64,000 bases of DNA from BOG-932 sp965276835 (GCA_965276835.1 OZ255631.1:1364001-1428000), one strand, 5' to 3'; counted from the first letter of the stretch, positions 7,068-16,741 are shown. The notes: a model not told the origin generated them from the sequence alone. Numbers and translations are program-made.

Positions 7068-9623
7068 TTAACGGGCCGGCGCGGGCTGGTCGATGACTGG
7101 TCCGCGGCCGGCGACAGTGGTAGCGTTCCGGCGCAATTTTTTCTCACCCAGGAACAGCAGGATCGGCGCCGCGATCATGATCGACGAGATCGTGCTGAGC
7201 ACAATGCCCCACAGCATAACGGCGGCGAACGGCAGCAGTGCCGCCCCACCAATCAGCGCCAACGGAATCGTCGCCAGGAACACCGAGGTCGAGGTGCCGA
7301 TGGTTCGCGACAGGGTTTCGTTGATCGACAGGTCGATCAACTCCCGCAGCGGCATGGTGCGGTACTTGCGCAGGTTTTCCCGCACCCGGTCATAGACAAC
7401 AACCTTGTCGTTGATCGAATAGCCCATGATCGCCAGGATCGCCGCGATGCTCTCGAGGTCGAACTGCCAGCCAAGCAGCCATCCGGTCAGCACGAAAAAG
7501 CCGATGGTCTTAGTGACGTCGAGAATAAGGGTCAGCACGGCGCCGACACCGAACTGCCATTCGAACCGGAACCAGATATAGGCAAGCATCGCCAGCAGCG
7601 CCAAACCCAGTGCGGTCATGCCGTCCTGGAACAATTCGCCGGACACTGTGGCGCCCACCGCGGTGGTCGACTGAACCTCGCTGTTCTTGAAGTTCTGCGT
7701 CAGATCCGTCTTCACCTTCGCGACCGCCGCGTTCTGCGCATCGTCCCCGCCCGGCTGCCGGTCAAGGCGGATCAGTACCTGATCGGGCGAGCCGAATTGC
7801 TGAAGCTTCACAGGCCCAAGATGCAATTTATCGAGATCTGAACGCAGCGCGCTGAAATCGGCGGGGCCATCCGTCTTAAGCTCGATCTGAATACCGCCGA
7901 TAAAGTCGATGCCGTAATTCAGCCCCGGCGTAAAGAATAGAACAACCGAGGCCACGGACAGCGCGATCGACATGCCTATGCCCCAGAAGCGCCCATTCAT
8001 GAAGTGGAAATTCGTCTTGTCCGGCACGAACCGGATCAGCGAAATCTTCAGCTGCTTCGGCCGATAACGGCGCATCCAGGCGGTCATCATCAGACGCACC
8101 AGCAGGGTCGATGTGAACATCGAAATCATGATGCCAAGGAAGATCGTGACCGCGAAGCCGCGCACCACGCCGGCACCGAACGCATAGAGAATCGCCATCT
8201 TGATCAGAGTGGTCAGGTTCGAATCGATGATCGTCGACCAGGCCTTGCTGAACCCAGCCTCCATCGCCGAGAACGGCGGCTTGCCGTTCTTGATTTCCTC
8301 ACGGATACGCTCATTGATCAGGATGTTGGCGTCGACCGACATGCCGACCGACAGCAACAGGCCGGCGATACCCGGCAGGGTCAGCGTGGCCTGAAGCAGC
8401 GACAAGGCCGCGATCGTCATCAAAAGATTGACCACCACCGCGATGTCGGCGAACAGCCCGAACAGGCCGTAGCTGACCAGCATATAGACCAGCACCAGCG
8501 TCAGGCCGATCGCGGTCGCATAGACGCCGGCCTTGATCGAATCGGCGCCGAGATCCGGGCCCACGGAGCGTTCCTCGATGAATTTGATCGGGGCCGGCAG
8601 CGCGCCCGCATTCAACAGCATCGCGGTGTCCGTCGCATCTTGGGCGGTGAAATTGCCGGAAATCTGGCCCGAGCCGCCGGTGATCGGTTCCCGGATAACT
8701 GGAGCGGTGACAACCTTGCCGTCAAGCACGACCGCGAAACGATGGCCGACATTCTGCTCGGTCACCTGCGCGAACTTGCGCGCACCGACCGAATCGAATT
8801 TGAAATTGATGACCCAGCCGCCGGTCTGCGAATCGGATTGGGGCGAGGCGTTGGTCAGGTTCTCGCCCGATACCTCGATCTTGCGCTTGACCAGGATCGG
8901 CACGGTCTGGCCGGCGCGGCTGTCATCCTGCAACAACATGTCGCCGGGCGGCACATGCGCCGGATCGGGCACACCGGTCTCATCCACCAGATGGAAATCC
9001 ATCTTCGCGGTCGTGCCGATGATCTTCTTGATCGCTTCCGGGTCTTTCACACCCGGCAGTTCCAGCAGGATACGGTCGGGATCCTGCCGCGAAATCTGCG
9101 GCTGGGCGACGCCGGTGCCATCGACGCGGCGGCGCACGATGCTGACCGACTGATCGAGCGCGTGGCCGGCGCGTTCGCGCATCGCGACCGGCGTCATGGC
9201 CACCTTGATCTGGCCTGCGCCCGTCGTGGCGATGTCATAGGCACTGACACTGCCGGCGGGACCGGCATCCAGCTTGTTCAGCGCCGTGATCGCATCCTGA
9301 GTCTGCCCCGGGTCGCGCAGCGTGATCTGAACGGCATCGCCTTGAAGTTCGGCGCTGGTAAACGGAATCTTGGCGGTACGTAACGCAGTGCGCGCGGAAT
9401 CGAGCGTTCCGTCGAGCCGCTCCTTGTTCATCGTGGCGAGATCGATCTGCATAAGCAGATAGGAGCCGCCGCGCAGGTCGAGCCCGAGATTGACCTGGCG
9501 GGTCGGAACCCAACCCGGCAGCTTGTCCAGGGTTTCCCGGCTGAAGACGTTGGGAACTGCGAGCAGAACCCCGATAAGGCAGATCGCGATGACCGCGATG
9601 ATCCTGGAACGACTGAAATACAC
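7068..9623 (-). CDS. secDF: Protein translocase subunit SecDF (SecD-SecF fusion)
   Basis: An 851-residue inner-membrane protein that uses the proton gradient to help pull proteins through SecYEG. SecD half: N-terminal helix, then VNLGLDLRGG at residues 44-53, a large periplasmic part, and the transmembrane motif VDANILINERIREE at 430-443. SecF half, starting near residue 540: GIDFIGG at 571-577 and YSINDKVVVYDRVREN at 735-750. The two halves are in one frame with no stop between them, so this is a true fusion. It lies 56 nt downstream of yajC and 15 nt upstream of the Mth938-like gene, a probable operon. Confidence 0.96.
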   Translation of the reverse strand: MYFSRSRIIAVIAICLIGVLLAVPNVFSRETLDKLPGWVPTRQVNLGLDLRGGSYLLMQIDLATMNKERLDGTLDSARTALRTAKIPFTSAELQGDAVQITLRDPGQTQDAITALNKLDAGPAGSVSAYDIATTGAGQIKVAMTPVAMRERAGHALDQSVSIVRRRVDGTGVAQPQISRQDPDRILLELPGVKDPEAIKKIIGTTAKMDFHLVDETGVPDPAHVPPGDMLLQDDSRAGQTVPILVKRKIEVSGENLTNASPQSDSQTGGWVINFKFDSVGARKFAQVTEQNVGHRFAVVLDGKVVTAPVIREPITGGSGQISGNFTAQDATDTAMLLNAGALPAPIKFIEERSVGPDLGADSIKAGVYATAIGLTLVLVYMLVSYGLFGLFADIAVVVNLLMTIAALSLLQATLTLPGIAGLLLSVGMSVDANILINERIREEIKNGKPPFSAMEAGFSKAWSTIIDSNLTTLIKMAILYAFGAGVVRGFAVTIFLGIMISMFTSTLLVRLMMTAWMRRYRPKQLKISLIRFVPDKTNFHFMNGRFWGIGMSIALSVASVVLFFTPGLNYGIDFIGGIQIELKTDGPADFSALRSDLDKLHLGPVKLQQFGSPDQVLIRLDRQPGGDDAQNAAVAKVKTDLTQNFKNSEVQSTTAVGATVSGELFQDGMTALGLALLAMLAYIWFRFEWQFGVGAVLTLILDVTKTIGFFVLTGWLLGWQFDLESIAAILAIMGYSINDKVVVYDRVRENLRKYRTMPLRELIDLSINETLSRTIGTSTSVFLATIPLALIGGAALLPFAAVMLWGIVLSTISSIMIAAPILLFLGEKKLRRNATTVAGRGPVIDQPAPAR

Positions 9624-9679
9624 GATACTACCTAACCCCGCCCTGGCTGACCTTACAGTCCCATCCTAACCGCGCCCGC

Positions 9680-10126
9680 CTAAGCGTCGGTCGGCTTGCT
9701 CTCATTGGCGACCGCGATCTTGGCGGCCGGCTGCGTCTTCCCGCGACGCACCGGTTTCGCCGCCCCTGCATCGTCGTCGGCGCGCGGCGTGCCTTTTCCG
9801 GTGACGGCGGTGATCGTCGAACGCACGATGCGGACGCGGACGCCCTCGGCAATCTCAAGCGAAATCTCGTCGTCGCTTGTCACGCGAGCAACCGTACCGA
9901 TGATCCCGCTGGACGTAACCACGTTGTCGCCACGCTTCAACTGCGACAGCAGCTTTTTGTGCTCCTTCGCGCGGGTCTGCTGCGGCCGGTACACCAGAAA
10001 ATAGAAGATCAGCCCCATCCCGACGAGCAGCGGCAACGGCCCCTGGAGATATTGCGCCAAGCCGTCTGGAGCGGGCGCGCCTGTCGTCTGGGCTTGGGCG
10101 GAAGGAATGATATCGAACAGCGACAT
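9680..10126 (-). CDS. yajC: Preprotein translocase subunit YajC
   Basis: A 148-residue small inner-membrane protein of the SecDF-YajC accessory complex. The single helix GPLPLLVGMGLIFYFLVYRP (about residues 29-48) followed by RPQQTRAKEHKKLLSQLKRG and DNVVTSSGIIGTV is the family signature. The C-terminal 35 residues are an extra Lys/Ala-rich tail, making it longer than the usual 85-110. It is the first gene of the yajC-secDF-Mth938 unit and is divergent from the ATPase gene. Confidence 0.95.
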   Translation of the reverse strand: MSLFDIIPSAQAQTTGAPAPDGLAQYLQGPLPLLVGMGLIFYFLVYRPQQTRAKEHKKLLSQLKRGDNVVTSSGIIGTVARVTSDDEISLEIAEGVRVRIVRSTITAVTGKGTPRADDDAGAAKPVRRGKTQPAAKIAVANESKPTDA

Positions 10127-10274
10127 TCGTTTAACCTTGAGGCCGGAGAGTGGTTACGAACCGCCAAAATTGCGGGCATCTTCCGAGCGGGCGGGACTAT
10201 AACCGCTGGAGGCATTCTTGCAAATCGGCGCTTCGCACGGTGTTATGCGCCCTTCTCCTAGCACAGAATGCGCC

Positions 10275-11138
10275 ATGACCGAGCCCGATTTCTCATCCAT
10301 CATCGACAGTCTCAAGCGGATCGCGGCGGCGCTGGATCGCCATATTCCCCCGCCCCCGCCACCACTGGACTATAACGCAGCCGAGGCGTTCCTCTGGCAC
10401 GCCGAAACCGCGCGATTGACGCCGGTGCCGGTTGTCTCCCGCGTCGAGCTGGGCTTGCTCAAGGGCATCGACCGCCAAGCCGACACCCTGCTGGAAAACA
10501 CCCGCCGGTTTGCCGGCGGCTTGCCGGCCAACAACGCCCTGCTTTGGGGCGCACGCGGCATGGGCAAAAGCTCGCTGGTCAAGGCGGTTCACGCCGCGGT
10601 CAACGCCGAAACCAAGGGCGGGCTGGCGCTGGTCGAAATTCAGCGCGATGACATCGTCTCCCTGCCCAAACTGCTGGAGTTGCTGCGCGGCCAGCCCCGG
10701 CGAACGCTCGTCTTGGTCGACGATCTGTCGTTCGACAGCGAGGACACAAGCTATAAATCGCTGAAGGCCATCCTGGAGGGCGGGATCGAGGGTCGGCCGT
10801 CGAACACTTTGTTCTACGCGACATCCAACCGCCGCCACCTGCTGTCGCGTGACATGATCGACAACGAGCGCGCCACCGCGATCAATCCTGGCGAGGCGGT
10901 CGAGGAAAAGGTGTCGCTGTCAGACCGCTTTGGTCTGTGGCTCGGCTTCCACAGCTGCAACCAGGAGACATTTTTCGCGATGGCCGAGGCCTATGCCGCC
11001 CATTTCAAGCTCAAGATCGACACCGAGCAGCTTCATGCCGAAGCCGTCGAGTGGTCGATGATCCGCGGCGCCCGGTCCGGCCGCGTCGCCTGGCAGTTTA
11101 TCCAGGATTTGGCGGGACGGCTAGGCGCGCAGCTTTAG
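10275..11138 (+). CDS. DUF815 family AAA-type ATPase
   Basis: A 287-residue protein. Walker A is GARGMGKSS at residues 92-100, and Walker B is TLVLVDDLSF soon after; SNRRHLLSR is a sensor-like segment and SLSDRFGLWLGF is typical of DUF815. I use the ATG at 10275 (MTEPDF) because the family normally starts near there; an ATG at 10218 would add 19 unlikely residues. The cellular role is not established for the family. Its end overlaps the end of the LysM lipoprotein gene by 4 bp on the other strand. Confidence 0.88.
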   Translation: MTEPDFSSIIDSLKRIAAALDRHIPPPPPPLDYNAAEAFLWHAETARLTPVPVVSRVELGLLKGIDRQADTLLENTRRFAGGLPANNALLWGARGMGKSSLVKAVHAAVNAETKGGLALVEIQRDDIVSLPKLLELLRGQPRRTLVLVDDLSFDSEDTSYKSLKAILEGGIEGRPSNTLFYATSNRRHLLSRDMIDNERATAINPGEAVEEKVSLSDRFGLWLGFHSCNQETFFAMAEAYAAHFKLKIDTEQLHAEAVEWSMIRGARSGRVAWQFIQDLAGRLGAQL

Positions 11139-12244
11139 CCCCGCCCGCCCAGGAACGGCGCCGGGTCGACCGGCTTGGCGCCCTGGCGGATTTCGAAATG
11201 CAGTTGCGGCGTCGGGGCTGAGCCAGTCTGGCCGACTGTGCCGATCGGCTGTCCCTGAACGACGGTCGATCCCTTCTTCACATCGATGGTCGCCAGATGG
11301 CCGTAGGCGGTGACCCAGCCGCCGGCGTGGCGAATGAGAACCAGGTTACCGAACGCGGACAGCTCGTTGCCGGTGTAGATCACGGTACCGGCCTCGGCAG
11401 CCTTGACCGGCGTGCCGGCGGCGGCGGCGATATTGATACCGTCATTCGTCTGCCCGCCGCTGGTGGCGCCAAACGCTTCGATTGTCGCCCCGCCGACCGG
11501 GCGCAGGAAATGCGGCCCGCCGGTTGGCGGGGGAACCATGGCCGTCTGTTGCGGCGGTGCGACCGGTAGCGCTGCTGGAGGCGCAACCGGACGTGGCGGC
11601 GGCGCTATCGGCGTTGGACCGGATGATGGCGGCGCCAGCGCCGTTTGTGACGATGATGGAGGCGGCATCATGCGCGATTGCGGCGGCGGGGGCGGCGGAA
11701 GCGGTTGCGCCATGCCGCCCGGACGGGACGGGCCACCCGCGGACGGCGGACCCAGCGGCTGCGCGGAAATCGAGGAACGCGGTGCAACCGAAGGCGCGAC
11801 GGTTACCGGCGCATCGGCGGTATAATCCGCGCCGTTTATGCCGCCACCCGGGCCATACCCCCCGGGCACGTGAAGCACCTGCCCGACATGCATGTGATAG
11901 GGCTCGGACAATCCGTTGGCCTGCGCCAGCGACACCTCGTCGACACCGAGATTGGTCGCAATCCCTTCGACCGAATCGCCGTCGCGCACGACATAAGTCG
12001 CCGGCGGCGGAACGATCAGCGTCTGGTTGGGGGCCAGCGTGTAAGGCGGACGCAAATGGTTCGCCGCGATCAGCGCAGAGCTGGGTACGTTGAACCGTGC
12101 CGCCACTCTTTCCAGCGTTTCGCCGGGCATCGGCGCGATCATATAGCCGGCCTGATAGTGGCCACGTCCGTCCGACATATCGTCGACGGCGGTACAGCCA
12201 CCGAGAATTGCCATGGTGGTTAACAGAACGGCGACCCGCATCAT
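11135..12244 (-). CDS. LysM/M23 lipoprotein, NlpD-like with degenerate LytM domain
   Basis: A 369-residue lipoprotein (lipobox LGGC, Cys17). It has two LysM-like segments (about residues 33-79 and 83-127), a long Pro-rich linker (145-245) and a C-terminal LytM/M23 domain. Three of the four zinc ligands of active M23 enzymes are replaced: the HxxxD pair is Asn267 and Asn271, and the first His of HxH is Gln347 (QLHFEIR). Thus it probably activates a cell-wall amidase, as NlpD and EnvC do in E. coli, instead of cutting peptidoglycan. Its start overlaps the pcm stop by 4 bp; it is the last gene of the tat-serS-surE-pcm run. Confidence 0.9.
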   Translation of the reverse strand: MMRVAVLLTTMAILGGCTAVDDMSDGRGHYQAGYMIAPMPGETLERVAARFNVPSSALIAANHLRPPYTLAPNQTLIVPPPATYVVRDGDSVEGIATNLGVDEVSLAQANGLSEPYHMHVGQVLHVPGGYGPGGGINGADYTADAPVTVAPSVAPRSSISAQPLGPPSAGGPSRPGGMAQPLPPPPPPQSRMMPPPSSSQTALAPPSSGPTPIAPPPRPVAPPAALPVAPPQQTAMVPPPTGGPHFLRPVGGATIEAFGATSGGQTNDGINIAAAAGTPVKAAEAGTVIYTGNELSAFGNLVLIRHAGGWVTAYGHLATIDVKKGSTVVQGQPIGTVGQTGSAPTPQLHFEIRQGAKPVDPAPFLGGRG

Positions 12245-12906
12245 GTTCCTACCTTCTTATCCTGTTGCGGCGTGCTCGTACCCCTGACCAGGGGTACGAA
12301 TCGGACAGGCCACAAATCCTCGCTGATAATTTGGTCTTTTTCACGGCGAATCCGAACCATCATCTGGTCGTCGGTCGCACGCCTGACCGGGCAGACCATA
12401 ATTCCGCCATCGCCCAGTTGATCGACGAGGGCCTTCGGCGGGTCGCCACCGCTGGCCGCGGTAACGATAATCCGGTCGAACGGAGCTTGGCTGGGCCAGC
12501 CCAGGCTGCCATCGCCATGATGCAGCGTGACGTTGTGAATACGCAGGGTTTCCAGCAACTTGGCCGCATGGTCCTGCAAAGGTTTGATCGTCTCGATGCT
12601 GTAAACCCGACGCGACAACTGCGCCAACACGGCGGTCTGGTAGCCGGAGCCGGTGCCGACCTCCAGCACCTTGCGCCTATCGGTCAGGTTCAGCGCCGCC
12701 GTCATCATGGCGACAACCAGCGGCTGACTGATCGTCTGGCCGTGGCCGATCGGCAGCGCGGTGTCTTCCCAGGCGCGATCCTGGAAGGTTTCAGGAACGA
12801 ACAATTCGCGGGGAATGCGTTCGATCGCGCCCAAAACCGCGGCATCGGTCACGCCAGATCGGCGGAGCGACATCAGCAACCGTAACTTGCGCGCGTCCGT
12901 ACTCAC
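12241..12906 (-). CDS. pcm: Protein-L-isoaspartate O-methyltransferase
   Basis: A 221-residue SAM-dependent enzyme that methylates isoaspartyl residues so that damaged proteins can be repaired. LPIGHGQTISQPLVVAMM is the PIMT substrate-binding signature, VLEVGTGSGYQTAVLAQL is SAM motif I, and IIVTAASGGDPPKALVDQLG is the later motif. Normal length. It lies 12 nt after surE, with which pcm is paired in many Proteobacteria, and its stop overlaps the start of the NlpD-like gene. Confidence 0.95.
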   Translation of the reverse strand: MSTDARKLRLLMSLRRSGVTDAAVLGAIERIPRELFVPETFQDRAWEDTALPIGHGQTISQPLVVAMMTAALNLTDRRKVLEVGTGSGYQTAVLAQLSRRVYSIETIKPLQDHAAKLLETLRIHNVTLHHGDGSLGWPSQAPFDRIIVTAASGGDPPKALVDQLGDGGIMVCPVRRATDDQMMVRIRREKDQIISEDLWPVRFVPLVRGTSTPQQDKKVGT

Positions 12907-12918
12907 CGCGTCAGCCTA

Positions 12919-13701
12919 TCATCGCAAGGCTTCGCTGAAACCGGTCAATGACGGGTAGTGGGTCAGATCGAGGAAAATCGGCGTTACCGCGATACCCCCG
13001 CCTTCGACCACAGCGATATCAGTATCCTCCGGCACCGCCTCGGTCGAACGTTGCGGTCCGATCCAGAAATAAGCCCGGCCGCGCGGATCGAACCGCTCGT
13101 GCAAGTCGTCACCCAGCTTGCGCCGGCCGTGGCGGACGGCCTTCACGCCCGTAACCTGGTCGGGCGCGACGGCGGGAAAATTCAGGTTCAGCATGACATT
13201 CTCCGGCCATGGAGCCGCCGCCAGCTTGCGGATAACGTCGGGTCCAAGCTGAGCCGGGCAGGCAAAAGACAGCGGCTGGCCTTCCAGCACCATCTGGCTG
13301 ACGGCGATCGCGCGAACCCCCAGCAAGGCCGCCTCCATCGCGGCGGCCACCGTGCCGGAATAGGTCACGTCATCGCCCATATTGGCGCCGTGATTGATGC
13401 CCGACAGCACCAGGTCGGGCCGGCGATCGCCAACCAGGTTGTTCATCGCCAGCATGACGCAATCGGTAGGCGTGCCGTCCACCGAAAAATGCCGGTCGTC
13501 ATACTTCCGGGCACGCAGCGGCCGATGAATGGTCAGAGAATGGCTGGCGCCCGATTGCTCCGTCTCTGGGGCGCAGACCCACACATCGTCGGTCAGCGCC
13601 CTGGCGATCTTCTCCAGAACCTTGATGCCCTCGGAGTGGATGCTGTCGTCATTGGAAATCAGAATGCGTGCGCGTGCCAGGTCGAGGGGCGGCCTATCCA
13701 T
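12919..13701 (-). CDS. surE: 5'/3'-nucleotidase SurE
   Basis: A 260-residue metal-dependent phosphatase acting on nucleoside monophosphates, thought to help survival in stationary phase. ILISNDDSIHSEGI carries the Asp-Asp metal ligands, SGINHGANMGDDVTYSGTVAAA is split here as SGINHGANMGDD and TYSGTVAAAMEA, and VEGGGIAVTPIFLDLT ends the domain. The ATG at 13701 starts directly before the family fold; it overlaps the serS stop by 8 bp, indicating coupling. An ATG at 13818 lies inside serS and is rejected. Confidence 0.95.
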   Translation of the reverse strand: MDRPPLDLARARILISNDDSIHSEGIKVLEKIARALTDDVWVCAPETEQSGASHSLTIHRPLRARKYDDRHFSVDGTPTDCVMLAMNNLVGDRRPDLVLSGINHGANMGDDVTYSGTVAAAMEAALLGVRAIAVSQMVLEGQPLSFACPAQLGPDVIRKLAAAPWPENVMLNLNFPAVAPDQVTGVKAVRHGRRKLGDDLHERFDPRGRAYFWIGPQRSTEAVPEDTDIAVVEGGGIAVTPIFLDLTHYPSLTGFSEALR

Positions 13702-14977
13702 GAGATTTGATGACCTCAACCCCGCCCATATACGGCCGCAGCACATCGGGAATCGCGATCGATCCATCCGGCCGCTGGTAGTTCTCGATAACCGCGACCA
13801 GCGCTCGGCCGACCGCAAGCGCCGAGCCGTTCAGCGTGTGCACGAAATCGGGCGAGCCCTCACCGCCCCGAGGCCGAGTTCTGGCTTTCATCCGCCGCGC
13901 CTGGAAATCGCCACAATTGGAACAACTGGAAATCTCACGATAGGCACCCTGCCCCGGCAACCAGACCTCGATGTCGTAGGTTTTGCGTGCGGCAAAGCCC
14001 ATATCGCCCGCGCACAGCAGCATGGTTCGGAACGGCAGCCCCAGACGGGTCAGCACCGTCTCGGCGGCGGCGGTCATGCGTTCGTGCTCCGCTTCCGAAT
14101 GATCCGGAGTCGTGATCGATACCAGTTCGACCTTCAGGAACTGATGCTGGCGGATCATGCCGCGCGTGTCACGGCCGGCCGCACCGGCCTCCGCCCGGAA
14201 GCAAGGGGTTAACGCTGTCATACGAAGCGGCAGTGTCTCGCTGTCGATGATCCGGTCAGCCGCCAAGTTGGTCAGCGACACCTCGGCGGTCGGGATCAGC
14301 CAGTAACCGTTGGTCGTCTGGAATAGGTCCTCAGCAAATTTAGGCAACTGGCTGGTACCGAACATCGCCTTGTCGCGCACCATCAACGGCACCGACATTT
14401 CGCGATAGCCGAACTCGCTTGTGTGCAGGTCGAGCATGAACTGGCCCAGCGCCCGTTCAAGCCGCGACAGCGCGCCGCCCAGAACGGTGAACCGCGCACC
14501 CGACAAAGCGGACGCAGCGCCGAAATCCATCAGGCCGAGCGCCTCGCCCAGCGCTACATGATCCTTCGGGTCTTCGATCGCGGGCGGCGTACCGAACCGG
14601 CGGATTTCCACGTTGCCCGTTTCGTCGATACCCTCGGGAACCTCAGCGGCAGGCAGGTTCGGCAGGCTGGCGAGGATCGCGTCGAGCTGTTCGCCAAGCG
14701 CCCTCTCCTGCTCTTCCAGAGCGGGCAAGTCCGCCTTGACCTGCGCAACCTCGTTCATCAGCGCGGCTGCGGAGGTTTCATCCTTGCGGCGCTTGGCTTC
14801 GCCGACCTCTTTCGACGCCTCGTTACGTCGCGCCAAGGACACCTGGATTTTGGTTTGCAATTGCCGCCGTTCGGCATCGAGCGCCAGAATCCCTGCGCTC
14901 TTGGGCTCCAGGCCGCGCCGCGCCCAGCCATGGTCAAAACTTGCCGGATCGTCGCGAATTGCGCGTAGGTCAAACAT
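13694..14977 (-). CDS. serS: Serine-tRNA ligase
   Basis: A 427-residue class II synthetase. The first about 110 residues form the antiparallel coiled-coil arm that contacts the tRNA. Motif 2 is CFRAEAGAAGRDTRGMIRQH and motif 3 includes NGSALAVGRALVAVIENYQ; YDIEVWLPGQGAYREISSCS is the serine-pocket region. Length matches the family. It sits between tatC (93 nt upstream) and surE, an order seen widely in Alphaproteobacteria. Confidence 0.97.
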   Translation of the reverse strand: MFDLRAIRDDPASFDHGWARRGLEPKSAGILALDAERRQLQTKIQVSLARRNEASKEVGEAKRRKDETSAAALMNEVAQVKADLPALEEQERALGEQLDAILASLPNLPAAEVPEGIDETGNVEIRRFGTPPAIEDPKDHVALGEALGLMDFGAASALSGARFTVLGGALSRLERALGQFMLDLHTSEFGYREMSVPLMVRDKAMFGTSQLPKFAEDLFQTTNGYWLIPTAEVSLTNLAADRIIDSETLPLRMTALTPCFRAEAGAAGRDTRGMIRQHQFLKVELVSITTPDHSEAEHERMTAAAETVLTRLGLPFRTMLLCAGDMGFAARKTYDIEVWLPGQGAYREISSCSNCGDFQARRMKARTRPRGGEGSPDFVHTLNGSALAVGRALVAVIENYQRPDGSIAIPDVLRPYMGGVEVIKSHG

Positions 14978-15070
14978 CGGAACCGCCGAGAAAGGGGAGC
15001 AAACTTATAGCCTTCGAATCAAACGGATTCCAAGCCGCGAACTTGCCTCCCCCGACGAGGCGAGGGTCTT

Positions 15071-15904
15071 TTACGGAACCGGAGCCTTATCCTGTGCGGC
15101 CTTTTCGGCGGCTTCCTCCGCCGCGCGGCGGCGGCGGCGGCGGCGTTCGATGATTTTGCCGATGACGATCGAGATCTCGAAAAGCCCGACCAAAGGCACG
15201 GCCATCATCATCATGCTGAGCGCGTCGGGCGGCGTCAGGATCGCAGAGATAATGAAACCGAGAACCACGGCATAGCGCCGGTTCTTAGCCAACGTCTTGG
15301 TTTCCAGCAATTCGGCGCTGACCAGCAGGGTCAGCAGCACCGGTAGTTCGAAGACGATGCCGAACCCCAGGATCAGCTGAATGATCAGGTCGAGATATTC
15401 GCTGACCTTCGGCTCGGCGGTGATCGCGAGCGCACCGTTCTTGGCCACCTCCTCGAAGCTGGCAAAGAAACGGAAGGCGTTCGGAATGAAGATATAATAG
15501 ACGAAAGACGCGCCCATGATGAACATGATCGGCGTTGCGATCAGGAACGGCAGGAACGCAACCTTCTCGTTCTTGTAGAGACCGGGCGCAACGAAGCCCC
15601 AGACCTGCGCGGCGATGATCGGGAACGCGAGCACCAGCCCGCCGAACATCGCCACTTTCACATTGGCGAAGAATTTTTCCTGCAGCGCCGTATAGATCAA
15701 GTGCCGCCCTTCCTGCCCTTCCCAAATGGTGGCGAGCGGCCGGGTCAAGAAATCGAAGATCGGATTGGCAAAGACGAACGCGATCACGAAACAGATTGCA
15801 AACGCAACCAAGGACCAGACAAGCCTGCGACGGAGTTCGACCAGATGCTCCATCAGAGGCATCTTCTTGTCGTCTGGATTGTCGTCGACCGTATCGCTGG
15901 TCAT
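15071..15904 (-). CDS. tatC: Sec-independent protein translocase TatC
   Basis: A 277-residue six-helix inner-membrane protein, the receptor for twin-arginine signal peptides. LMEHLVELRRRLVWSL near the N-terminus and YKNEKVAFLPFLIATPIMFI are TatC signatures, and the loop LPVLLTLLVSAELLETKTLA is conserved. The C-terminus carries an Arg/Ala/Glu-rich cytoplasmic tail (about residues 250-277). The start overlaps the tatB stop by 4 bp. Confidence 0.97.
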   Translation of the reverse strand: MTSDTVDDNPDDKKMPLMEHLVELRRRLVWSLVAFAICFVIAFVFANPIFDFLTRPLATIWEGQEGRHLIYTALQEKFFANVKVAMFGGLVLAFPIIAAQVWGFVAPGLYKNEKVAFLPFLIATPIMFIMGASFVYYIFIPNAFRFFASFEEVAKNGALAITAEPKVSEYLDLIIQLILGFGIVFELPVLLTLLVSAELLETKTLAKNRRYAVVLGFIISAILTPPDALSMMMMAVPLVGLFEISIVIGKIIERRRRRRRAAEEAAEKAAQDKAPVP

Positions 15905-16422
15905 TCGGCCGGCGCCTGTTTGGGTTTGGCTGCGGGTTTGCGGGCAGCTTTCGGCTTCGGCGCGGGTTCGCTCTCGGCCCTCTTCGGCATGGGCTTGCGC
16001 TTACGGGGGGCAGCCGGATCGGGGACCGGCGCCTCAGCCGCGATCGGTTCGTTGGCAATCACCAACGGTGGCAAGGCCGGGGGCTCCTCCGCGACCGGCG
16101 TGACAGCTGACTCGCCGGTCAGCAGTTCGTGCAGATTGTCCGGCGCGGCGATGCCCTTGGCGATTTCCTTGTCGGGATCGACCAGGGATTCCAGATGGGC
16201 CAGGGGCTGGGCCGCAAGTTTGCGCGCTTGGTCGCGCAATTCGTCCAGTTCGGCCTCGCGAACCAAATCGTCGACATGCCCTTGGAATTCGCGCGCGAGT
16301 TTCCGTGCCGCCGACATCCAGCGCGCGGCCGTTTTCATCGCCTTCGGCAGGTCGTTGGGGCCAATAAAAACCAGCGCCACAACCCCGATGATGAGTATTT
16401 CGCTCCAGGAAAATCCGAACAT
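15901..16422 (-). CDS. tatB: Sec-independent protein translocase TatB
   Basis: A 173-residue protein with one N-terminal membrane helix (FGFSWSEILIIGVVALVFIG), the hinge GPNDLPKAMKTAARW typical of TatB, a long amphipathic helix, and a Pro/Lys/Ala-rich tail. It forms the substrate-receptor complex with TatC. It lies 64 nt after tatA and is coupled to tatC. Confidence 0.94.
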   Translation of the reverse strand: MFGFSWSEILIIGVVALVFIGPNDLPKAMKTAARWMSAARKLAREFQGHVDDLVREAELDELRDQARKLAAQPLAHLESLVDPDKEIAKGIAAPDNLHELLTGESAVTPVAEEPPALPPLVIANEPIAAEAPVPDPAAPRKRKPMPKRAESEPAPKPKAARKPAAKPKQAPAE

Positions 16423-16486
16423 GGGCCTTCAGCGCGCGGTCCTAGGCGTCGATGCGATCGCGCCCACGCTTAAAAAACGAAGAGAA

Positions 16487-16741
16487 TCAGCGACGAACGG
16501 TTTCGTCTTGGCGAACGTTGTTTTCGACTGTCCGCGCCGGAATCGGCCGGGCATGGTCGATAACGCCGTTCGCCTCGTCTTCCTCGCGCTTGCGTTCTTC
16601 ATCGGACTTAAGGCCAGACTTGAACGAATTGATGCCCTTGCCGAAGTCACCCATGATCCGCGACAGCTTTCCGCCGCCGCCGAACAAGACGACAACGACC
16701 GCCAGGACGATCAGAAGATGCCAAATGCTTAAGCCACCCAT
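16487..16741 (-). CDS. tatA: Sec-independent protein translocase TatA
   Basis: An 84-residue protein: SIWHLLIVLAVVVVLFGGGG is the membrane helix with the conserved Phe-Gly hinge, then KLSRIMGDFGKGINSFKSGL is the amphipathic helix. It oligomerises to form the Tat pore. It is the first gene of tatABC. The 168-bp gap upstream probably holds its promoter, although no clear -35/-10 pair was recognised. Confidence 0.96.
   Translation of the reverse strand: MGGLSIWHLLIVLAVVVVLFGGGGKLSRIMGDFGKGINSFKSGLKSDEERKREEDEANGVIDHARPIPARTVENNVRQDETVRR

Noticed and set aside
6588..9383. Long plus-strand open frames (6588-7841 and 8004-9383)
   Set aside because: They run antisense to the clear secDF and Mth938 genes and have Arg/Gln/His-rich, low-complexity translations typical of shadows in GC-rich DNA.
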